The notes below the pieces were generated by a model. The model searched no databases and was not told the origin of the DNA. It worked only from the letters and a program-made list of their open reading frames with translations. Both the position numbers and the translations under genes were made by a program. From assembly GCF_009498035.1 (NCBI RefSeq), contig NZ_CP034550.1, forward strand, positions 5,580,001-5,644,000: a stretch of DNA of 64,000 nt, in the 5' to 3' direction. The stretch comes from Saccharothrix syringae (lineage in GTDB: Bacteria; Actinomycetota; Actinomycetes; Mycobacteriales; Pseudonocardiaceae). Position 1 is the first letter of the stretch. The number at the start of each line of letters is the position of its first letter. Of the stretch, positions 54,577 through 61,800 are shown piece after piece.

Positions 54577-55860
54577 TCAGGAACCCAGCGACTTCTCGGC
54601 GTCCTGGATCACGCGCCGGGCGGCGTCGGCCGCGCCGACCCGGCCGAAGATCACGTCGTCGTAGGTGCGCTGGAAGTCGCGCTTGATCGCGGAGGCCCCG
54701 GTCGGCCAGGCCCCGAAGGCGGGGCCGATCTTGTCCTTCTGCGCCTCCTCGTAGTCGCACACCGCCTTGGTGCCCCCCTCGGCGGCCGCGCAGACCTGGG
54801 CGCGGATCTCCTCGTTGGGCGGCACGCCGCGGGAGGCGCCGAGCAGCTTGCCCGCCGCCGGGTCGTTGAGCAGGAAGTCCAGCAGCTTGACCGCGGCCTC
54901 CTTGTGCTCGGAGCGCCGGGCGACGGCGAAGGACACCGGCGGCAGCGCGGCCATGCCGGTCTCGGCGACGTCGCTGGGCAGCGGCGCGAGCTTCAGGCCC
55001 GTCCCGAAGGCCCCGAAGTAGCCGGTCACGGTGGAGTCGTAGCCGATCTCGGAGGCGGCCTGCCTGGTGACGATGCCGGAGTTCTGCACCGACCCGTCCA
55101 TCTTGGTGGTCACCTCGGCGGGGGTGGCGCCCCTGCCGGCCCGCAGCGCGCCGATGGACTCCCAGTACCGGGTCAGGTCCTCGGCGGTGAAGCCGAGCCC
55201 GCCCTCGGCGGTGTAGAGCCGCTTGCCGTGCTGGCGCAGCCACACCTCGAACCAGTCGACGGCCCAGCCGAAGTCGGTGGTGCCCGCGACGGTGCCGGCC
55301 GCGCCGACCTTGGCCATCGCGTCGGCGAACTCCGCCCAGGTCCACCTCTCCCCCGCGGCGGTGGGCACCCTGGCGCCGGCGGCCTCGAAGTGGGTGGGGT
55401 CGAAGACCAGCACCTGGGTGGTGGCGCCGCCGGCCACGGCGTACTGCTTGCCGTCGACCTTGCCGCCCTCCAGCAGGTCGGGCGAGATCCTGTCGACCTT
55501 GAGCGCCTTACCCACGTACTCGTCGAGCGCGGCCAGCACGTTGCGCCCGGCGTACTCGCCGAGCGTGGCCCGGTCGAGCTGGAGCAGGTCCGGCCCGGCA
55601 CCGCCCGCGACCTGGGTGGACAGCTTCTGGAAGTAGGCGTCGTAGCCGCTGTACTCGGTCTCGACCCTGATGTCGGGGTTGCGCCGCCGGAACTCCTCGA
55701 CCGCCTCGCGGGTGACCTTGGCGCGGTCCTCGTTGCCCCACCAGACGAACCGCAGCGTCACCGGGCCGTCGGCGGAGTCGCTGCCGCACCCGGCCAGCGC
55801 GGCGGACGCCGACAGCAACCCGACCAGCAGGCCGGCCGCCCGGCGAGACATTCGCCCCAT
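54577..55860 (-). CDS. Extracellular sugar-binding lipoprotein of the ABC transporter
   Basis: 427 residues from ATG 55860, chosen because GAGAGGTGAGG precedes it and because the upstream ATG at 55890 lies inside the operator palindrome. Signal MGRMSRRAAGLLVGLLSASA ends in lipobox LAGC. The mature protein shows the family-1 binding-protein pattern (VTLRFVWWGNEDRAKVTREA, FRRRNPDIRVETEYSGYDAY, KLSTQVAGGAGPDLLQLDRA) and SRGVPPNEEIRAQV near the end. By context it binds rhamnogalacturonan-derived oligosaccharides; the ligand is inference. First gene of the operon running to rhaM. Confidence 0.85.
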   Translation of the reverse strand: MGRMSRRAAGLLVGLLSASAALAGCGSDSADGPVTLRFVWWGNEDRAKVTREAVEEFRRRNPDIRVETEYSGYDAYFQKLSTQVAGGAGPDLLQLDRATLGEYAGRNVLAALDEYVGKALKVDRISPDLLEGGKVDGKQYAVAGGATTQVLVFDPTHFEAAGARVPTAAGERWTWAEFADAMAKVGAAGTVAGTTDFGWAVDWFEVWLRQHGKRLYTAEGGLGFTAEDLTRYWESIGALRAGRGATPAEVTTKMDGSVQNSGIVTRQAASEIGYDSTVTGYFGAFGTGLKLAPLPSDVAETGMAALPPVSFAVARRSEHKEAAVKLLDFLLNDPAAGKLLGASRGVPPNEEIRAQVCAAAEGGTKAVCDYEEAQKDKIGPAFGAWPTGASAIKRDFQRTYDDVIFGRVGAADAARRVIQDAEKSLGS

Positions 55861-55874
55861 CGCCCTCACCTCTC

Positions 55875-55892
55875 GTTTGAATCGGTTCAAAC
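55875..55892. promoter_or_regulatory. LacI-type operator before the transporter operon
   Basis: GTTTGAATCGGTTCAAAC: arms GTTTGA/TCAAAC around a six-base centre, 15 bases before the binding-protein start codon. Well placed to block transcription or early elongation. Confidence 0.7.
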
Positions 55893-55938
55893 AACCTAGG
55901 TGAGCGGGATCACGCCGTCAAGGATAGCGCTTTCCAGG

Positions 55939-55988
55939 TTGAAACTTAAACGTCATCTTCCGTTGGGCGGCTGGTTGAAACGGTTCAT
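55939..55988. promoter_or_regulatory. Two further LacI-type sites in the divergent promoter region
   Basis: TTGAAACTTAAAC (55939-55951) and TTGAAACGGTTCAT (55975-55988). With the site at 55875 they cover the space between the divergent transporter operon and second lyase gene, so one repressor could control both directions. Confidence 0.55.
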
Positions 55989-56041
55989 CGCATGTCGTCG
56001 TTCCGCACCTCGCGCACCGGTCGCGCCCCTGGAGGCCGCCG

Positions 56042-57730
56042 ATGACCCGTCACCGAGCCGCGCTCGCCGTACTGGCGGTGCTCGCGCTCGTGCTGTCCGC
56101 TCCCCCGGCCGGGGCCACCGGCGGGGTCCCCGGCTGGAACGGCTGGACGGCACAGGGCCGGCCGGCGGTTCGCGCTACCAGGTGGCGGCGCTGGTGCGGG
56201 GCCGGCAGGTGGACCTGAGCGCGCCGGTGTCGCCGTGGGGAGGCACTACGACCTGCCGCTGCGCAGGCCCGCGGGCGGGGTGACGCCGGCCGGCGAGGCG
56301 TACACCTACTCGGCCAACGACGTCAGCGTCGGCGACGTGGACGGCGACGGCCGCTACGAGTACGTGGCGAAGTGGGACCCGTCGAACTCCGAGGACGTGT
56401 CCCAGGTCGGGTACACCGGGCCGACCCATGTGGACACCTACCGGCTGGACGGCACGCTGCTGCACCGGGTGGACCCGGGGGTGAACATCCGCTCGGGCGC
56501 GCACTACACGCAGTTCCCGGTCTACGACTTCGACGGCGACGGCCGGTCGGAGATGATGCCCAAGACGGCGCCGGGGACGCGGGTGACCTCCTACGACCGG
56601 CGCGGGCGCGTGGTGTCGCAGCGGTACGTGACGATGCCGCCCGAGGACGTGCGGGCCGGGTACTCGCACCGCGACGACGCTGGAGCAGGCGTTCGGCATC
56701 CCGGTGCGCTACGGCTACCCGCTGTCCGATGTGGATGCGCGGGCGCTGGTCGGCCACTTCGTGGACGTACCTGACGGCGCTCGACGGTGCGACCGGCCGC
56801 GAGCTGCAGACGGTGCGCTACGAGCCGGGGCGGCACGACGACGGGTTGATGCGGGGCGACTACGCGTTGCCGAGGATCGAGCCGGGCAACCGGGTGGACC
56901 GGTTCCTGGCCGGGGTGGCCTACCGGTGGGACGGCCGCCGGTTGGCGCGGGACTGGTTCGTCGACAGCGGGTGGGTGCCGGTGGGCAACCCGTTCGACGA
57001 CGCGGTGCACAACCGCAACGGCACCTCCGCGTCGCACGGGGCGCTGGCCACGCAGGGCGCGCACTCGCTGAGCGCGGCGGACGTCGACGGCGACGGCAGG
57101 CAGGAGGTCGTCCACGGCGCGGCCACGGTCGACGACGGCGGGACGCTGCGCCACAGCTCGTTCGGCGTGCTGCCGCCGGGCAGCGCGCGGCCGGGCGAGG
57201 TGGAGCGGCTGGGGCACGGCATGGTGGGCGACGTGCTGCCGGACGTGCCGGGGTTGGAGACGTGGGCGTCGGCGCCGGGCGGGACCGGGGCGGTGGGCCT
57301 GTGGTCGGCCGACGGGCGCCGGTTGTCGGAGGCGATCCCGGGGACCAACCAGGGCATCCGGTGGGCGGCGGACCTGACCACGCAGGTGGTGGACGGTTCG
57401 GGCGAGGCGGAGCCGGTGGTGCGGGACTGGCGGCGCGGGGTGCTGCTGACCGCGACCGGTGCGCGGGCCGACAACGGGACGAAGGGCAACCCGTCGCTGG
57501 TGGCCGACGTGCTGGGCGACTGGCGGGAGGAGCTGGTGGTGCGCACGGTCGACAGCTCGGCGCTGCGGTTCTGCGCGAGCACCGAGGTGACCGGGCACAA
57601 GATGTACTCGTTGATGCAGGACCCGCAGTACCGGGTGGAGGTCGCGCGGCAGCAGACCGCCTACAACCAGCCGTCCCACCCGGGGTTCCACCTGGCCTCG
57701 GACACCGACTGGTCGACGGTGCCGCGCTGA
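56042..57730 (+). pseudogene. Second rhamnogalacturonan lyase (PL11), broken by deletion and frameshifts
   Basis: ATG 56042 starts a Sec signal peptide (LAVLAVLALVLSAPPAGA) after TGGAGGCCGCCG. The PL11 body then appears in changing frames: GSRYQVAALVRGRQVDLSAP (about 56170), YSANDVSVGDVDGDGRYEYV and YDFDGDGRSEMMPKTAPGTR (to about 56690), LEQAFGIPVRYGYPLSDVDA, and YLTALDGATGRELQTVRYEP onward to the stop at 57730. Some 50 residues between signal peptide and SRYQV, found in the intact lyase at 41 kb, are missing. No CBM is present. As written no enzyme is made; the good conservation of every piece suggests recent damage or sequence errors. Confidence 0.7.
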
Positions 57731-57737
57731 GGGCCGC

Positions 57738-57780
57738 GGCCCCGGTCGGCCTCCCCCTCGGCGGGAGGCCGACCGGGGCC
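57738..57780. terminator. Bidirectional hairpin terminator
   Basis: Perfect 18-base stem (57738-57755 with 57763-57780) and a 7-base loop, exactly between the convergent lyase and LAL-regulator genes. The strongest hairpin noticed in the window. Confidence 0.8.
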
Positions 57781-57783
57781 GGT

Positions 57784-60243
57784 TCAGCCGAGCTTGGCCC
57801 GGAGCTCCTGCCTGCCCGCCAGCTGCAGCTTCCGGTAGGTGCGCGTCAGGTGCTGCTCGACGGTGCTGACCGACACCGACAGCGACCGGGCGATGTTGCG
57901 GTTGCTGCACCCGCTCGCGGCCAGCAGGGCGACCTGCCGCTCCGACCGGCTGAGCTTGTTGAGGTAGCTGGAGTACCGGTCCTCGATCTTGTAGCGGGGC
58001 ACCCGGGGTGCAGGCACGGTGATCTGGCCGCCCGCCAGCAGGGAGTCGACCGCGCCGAGCACGTCGCCCGACACGGCGGCGGCGACCAGGGTGCTGAACA
58101 CCTGTTCGCGCACCGCGCTGCGCCGGTCGCGCCCGGCGCCCGCCGCCTCCTCCCCGTCCCCGAGCACCGCCTCGACCTGGCCGATGCGCTCCTCGATCAG
58201 GTCGATCGCGCCGTCCTGGTCGCCGAGGGTGAGCAGGGCGCCCGCGGCGGCCAGCCGCCAGGGTGCGACGCTCTCCCGGTCGACGCCCCAGTCGACCAGC
58301 AGCCTGCCGCAGCTGCGGAAGTCCGCGAGCCCGGCCCGCACCCGGCCCGTGGCCAGGTTGAAGTGCCCCCGCGCGTAGAGGTAGACGGGCCCGTGGCGGG
58401 AGTCGAACACGGCGGCGGGCAGGGGGCGGTTGACGTACTCCGCCGCCCCGGCGCGGTCGCCGGTGGCCAGGTGCGCCAGCACCGCGCAGGCGATCGGCGA
58501 CGCGACGCGCACGCCCCACGCCTGGGTGGAGATCAGCGACAGCGCCCTGGTCGCCTTGGCCGCGGCCTCTCGGTGCCTGCCCCGGCGCAGCGCGGCTTCG
58601 GCGCCGACCGCCGTGAACCTCGCCTGCCACACCGGGACCCGCTGCCGGGCGGAGTCCTCGGCGAACCGCTCGGCGAACGACCCCGCGGTCTCGCTCTCCC
58701 CCGCGTACACCAGCGCGGTGAGCGCCGCGGCGATCGCCGGCGCGGTCTCCTCGGTCGCGTGCGGGAAGCCGTAGAGGGCGTTGGTGGCCCTCCGGGCGGC
58801 TTCGCGGTCCCGCCGCGGCGAGGTCAGGGCGGTGGCCAGGGACCACGCCATCTCGTGCCGCGCGGAGCGGCCCTCGTCGGCGCGGTCGTCGGCGCCCTCC
58901 AGCCACTCCGCGAGCAGGGCGGGGTACTCGCCGCGGACCAGCAGCCGGTCCGCGGCCAGGTCGGTGTCGCCGGACTCGGTGACGACGGTCAGCTTGGCCA
59001 CCGCCTCCCGCCCCCGGCCGCGCCGCACCATCTGCTCGGCGAGCACCGGCGAGTAGCGGTGCCACAGGTCGAGCTCGGAGCGCACGGTCGCGGCCTCGTG
59101 GAACGCCTGGCAGCAGGCGTCGGGGTCCACGGCGGACTGCACGAGCGCGATCCGCTCCAGGATGAACGCGCGGCTCTCGTCCTCGCGGGCGCCCCGCAGC
59201 GCCAGGCGCAGGATCGTGTGCACCAGGCCCCAGTCGCGCACCGCCACGGCCTGGGCCACGGCCTCGTGCACCAGGAAGCCGCTCCAGTCCTCGTCGACGT
59301 GGTCCGCGGCGACGAGGTGCCTGGTCACGTCCAGGGCCCGGGCGCCGAGGCCGCGCAGGGTCTCGGCGACGCGCAGGTGCAGCACCTGGGCCTCGTGCAG
59401 CGACAGGTCCGTCAGCACGGCCTCGGCCGCGGCCGGGTGCCGGTACCCCGTGTCGGTCAGCAGGCCGACGGCGCCCAGCTCGGCCATCGCCCGCTCGGCC
59501 TCGGCCACGCCGGTGCCCGCCACGTCGGCCACCGCGCGGGGCGTGCCGGGCGCGCCCAGCACGGCGATGGCCCTGGCCACCGCGCGGACCTGCGGCTCCA
59601 GCTTCGCGATGACCAGCCGCACGGCCTGGTTGAAGGCGTGCCCGAGGACCAGGCAGTCGGCACCGGTCTCGGCGGCCTGGCTGTCGCAGTCGGCCAGGAC
59701 CATCCTGGCCAGGTTCAGGTTGCCGCCGCTCAGGCGCAGCACCTCGGCCGCCTGCTCGGGCTTGAGGGCCAGGGAGAACGCGGTCCGGGCGAACGCGGCC
59801 ACCCCGTCCGCCGACAGCGTCGTGAGGGAGATGTGGTGGTAGTGCCGGTGGTCGCGCAGTTCGGCGGTGATCTCCCGGTAGGTCTCGGTGGCCTCCCGCA
59901 CGCTGAGCACCAGGATGACGGGGGTGGTGCGGTTCGCGAGGACCGAACCGACGAAGCTCCGCACGGACGCGCGGTCGGCGTGGTGGAGGTCGTCGACGCA
60001 CAGCAGCAGCGGGGTGCGGGTGAACCGCAGGTCGGTGCGCAGGGTCGGCTCGAAGCGGGAGATGCCGACCCACTCCACGTCGAACCCGGCCGACCGCGCG
60101 CGCTCGGCGAACACCGACAGCAGCGCCGTGCGCCCGGCACCCGGCCGGCCGGACACCACGAGGACCTGCCTCCTGCGCGCCTCCACCTCGGTGCGCAGCA
60201 CGTCGAACAGCATTAACTCGTCAGCACGTTCTTGTAAATACAA
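57784..60243 (-). CDS. LAL-type LuxR-family pathway regulator
   Basis: 819 residues from TTG 60243, behind GGGGGAC; the next in-frame ATG (60213) would cut into the conserved ERADEL region. Residues about 25-200 are an ATPase with Walker A VVSGRPGAGRTALLSV and Walker B TPLLLCVDDLHHAD; a long helical middle follows. The C-terminal LuxR helix-turn-helix is LSRSERQVALLAASGCSNRN, IARSLSVSVSTVEQHLTRTY. Such proteins activate macrolide and polyene clusters. The first 15 codons contain two TTA codons (60235-60237 and 60214-60216), so translation may depend on the bldA tRNA. It lies beside the P450 and PKS genes on the same strand. Confidence 0.85.
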   Translation of the reverse strand: MYLQERADELMLFDVLRTEVEARRRQVLVVSGRPGAGRTALLSVFAERARSAGFDVEWVGISRFEPTLRTDLRFTRTPLLLCVDDLHHADRASVRSFVGSVLANRTTPVILVLSVREATETYREITAELRDHRHYHHISLTTLSADGVAAFARTAFSLALKPEQAAEVLRLSGGNLNLARMVLADCDSQAAETGADCLVLGHAFNQAVRLVIAKLEPQVRAVARAIAVLGAPGTPRAVADVAGTGVAEAERAMAELGAVGLLTDTGYRHPAAAEAVLTDLSLHEAQVLHLRVAETLRGLGARALDVTRHLVAADHVDEDWSGFLVHEAVAQAVAVRDWGLVHTILRLALRGAREDESRAFILERIALVQSAVDPDACCQAFHEAATVRSELDLWHRYSPVLAEQMVRRGRGREAVAKLTVVTESGDTDLAADRLLVRGEYPALLAEWLEGADDRADEGRSARHEMAWSLATALTSPRRDREAARRATNALYGFPHATEETAPAIAAALTALVYAGESETAGSFAERFAEDSARQRVPVWQARFTAVGAEAALRRGRHREAAAKATRALSLISTQAWGVRVASPIACAVLAHLATGDRAGAAEYVNRPLPAAVFDSRHGPVYLYARGHFNLATGRVRAGLADFRSCGRLLVDWGVDRESVAPWRLAAAGALLTLGDQDGAIDLIEERIGQVEAVLGDGEEAAGAGRDRRSAVREQVFSTLVAAAVSGDVLGAVDSLLAGGQITVPAPRVPRYKIEDRYSSYLNKLSRSERQVALLAASGCSNRNIARSLSVSVSTVEQHLTRTYRKLQLAGRQELRAKLG

Positions 60244-60561
60244 AGAAGTCCCCCATCATGCCAACCGCCGCGCAGCGATTCACCGTCCAGGCAGCCCAAA
60301 AAGGGATGCCGACCACAGATCGGCAGACCGAAAGGCCAAAGTCGAAATTCCCCAGTGGTAACGCCGAGAATTACGTTACCGCTCGATCGTGGTCCATGTC
60401 GTCAACAACGGGCCATCCCATGATTGTGACGTCACCGCGTGCAACGGCTGCAACGTTACAGGGACCCACCCCTACCTGCCAGGGCCAACACCGCGCGGCG
60501 CCACGTCCCCGGCCCGGCGCCGCCCGGGGGGGTGCGGCACCGCGAAAGGTTCGCACGGGGT
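60244..60561. promoter_or_regulatory. Control region of the LAL regulator gene
   Basis: 318 bases between the P450 stop and the regulator start, AT-richer than the genes. It contains the inverted repeat GGTAACG (60357-60363) and CGTTACC (60374-60380) with a ten-base spacer, and another AACGTTAC at about 60453. No gene. Confidence 0.45.
60357..60380. promoter_or_regulatory. Inverted repeat GGTAACG-N10-CGTTACC
   Basis: Perfect 7-base arms with a ten-base spacer, about 115 bases upstream of the regulator's start; a candidate operator for the cluster. Confidence 0.45.
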
Positions 60562-61800
60562 TCACACGCGGTGAAACCGGACCGGCAGGGCATCCAGCGC
60601 ACGAAACTGGAGGCTGTTGCGCCACACCAGATCCGCGGCCGGCCGGGCCAATTCCCAGGAGCCGAACCGGTCGAGCAGGGCGCGGAGCACGACCTCGCCT
60701 TCCAGGCGGGCCAGCGGCGCGCCGACGCAGTGGTGGATGCCGTGCCCGAAGGAGACGTGGGCATTGGCCGGCCTGGCCGGGTCGAGGCGATCGGGTGCGG
60801 TGAACCGACCCGGGTCGCGGTTCGCCGCGGCCAGCGAGATGAACACCAGCTCGTCCTCGGGGATGACCACGTCGCCGACGAGGACCGGCGCCACGGTGAA
60901 CCGGGCGGTGGCGAGGTTGAGCGGGCTCTCCCACCGCAGGAACTCCTCGACCGCCGCGGGGACCAGGGCCGGGTCGGCGCGCAGCGCCCGCTGCGCGCCG
61001 GGGTCGACCAGCAGGGCGTGCACGCTGCTGCTGATCATGCTCGCGGTCGTCTCGTAGCCGGCGTTCATGACGAGGAAGACGGTGGACAGCAGTTCGTCGT
61101 CGTCCAGGGCCTCGTCACCGTCGCCCGCCTCGACGAGCGCGCCGATCAGGTCGTCACCCGGGTCTGCGCGCTTGGCCTTGATCAGGGCGGCGATGCAGGC
61201 GCCCGCGGCCCGGAACGCGGCCTGCTTCTCGGCCATGCCGGCGGTCACGCTCGTCAGGACCCCGTTCCAGGCCCGGAAGTCCTCGTGCCGGTCGTCCGGG
61301 ACGCCCAGCAGCCTGCCGATGACGGAGATCGGCAGGGTCAGGGCGATGTCCCGCACGACGTCGGTGACCGCGCCCGGCGTGACCCGGTCCAGCAGCTCGT
61401 GGACGGTCCGCTCGATCCACGGCCTCATGGTCTGCACCCTGCGCACGGTGAACGCCCGGCCCATGATGCGGCGCAGCCGGGTGTGGTCCGGCGGGTCGCT
61501 GAACAGCATGTTGCGCACCACGGGCGTGTCGGTGCGCTCGGTGCCCACCTTGTGCCGCTCGACGATGCGCGGCATCTGGTCGCCGTCCTTGGACAGCCGC
61601 CGGTCGGCCAGCAGCCGCCGGGCGTCGTCGTAGCGGGTCACCACCCAGGCGTTCAGCTCGACGGTGAGCGTCTTGACCACGACCTTGTGCACCGGGGCGT
61701 CGTCCCGCATCCCCCGGTAGACCGCGTACGGGTCCTGGACGAAGTCCCAACCGAGCAGCGTCCGGGGGTTCGCGGTGGCGCCGTTCGCGGGTTCAGGCAT
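60562..61800 (-). CDS. Cytochrome P450 monooxygenase
   Basis: 412 residues from ATG 61800, whose first eight bases overlap the PKS stop, so translation is coupled. Typical bacterial P450: [20 protein letters not shown] (C-helix region), [20 protein letters not shown] (I-helix with Glu-Thr-Thr for oxygen activation), EEFLRW (ExxR) and the haem loop [19 protein letters not shown] with the ligand Cys. It probably hydroxylates or epoxidises the polyketide made by the neighbouring synthase; site unknown. A ferredoxin gene is not in view. Confidence 0.85.
   Translation of the reverse strand: MPEPANGATANPRTLLGWDFVQDPYAVYRGMRDDAPVHKVVVKTLTVELNAWVVTRYDDARRLLADRRLSKDGDQMPRIVERHKVGTERTDTPVVRNMLFSDPPDHTRLRRIMGRAFTVRRVQTMRPWIERTVHELLDRVTPGAVTDVVRDIALTLPISVIGRLLGVPDDRHEDFRAWNGVLTSVTAGMAEKQAAFRAAGACIAALIKAKRADPGDDLIGALVEAGDGDEALDDDELLSTVFLVMNAGYETTASMISSSVHALLVDPGAQRALRADPALVPAAVEEFLRWESPLNLATARFTVAPVLVGDVVIPEDELVFISLAAANRDPGRFTAPDRLDPARPANAHVSFGHGIHHCVGAPLARLEGEVVLRALLDRFGSWELARPAADLVWRNSLQFRALDALPVRFHRV

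Noticed and set aside
52786..55860. A dedicated ATPase subunit for the sugar transporter
   Set aside because: No Walker-motif gene lies in the operon; the transporter must use an ATPase encoded outside the window.
56591..60216. Very long frames on both strands (1160 and 1170 codons)
   Set aside because: Shadows of the LAL regulator and the second lyase, both of which show family motifs in their own frames.
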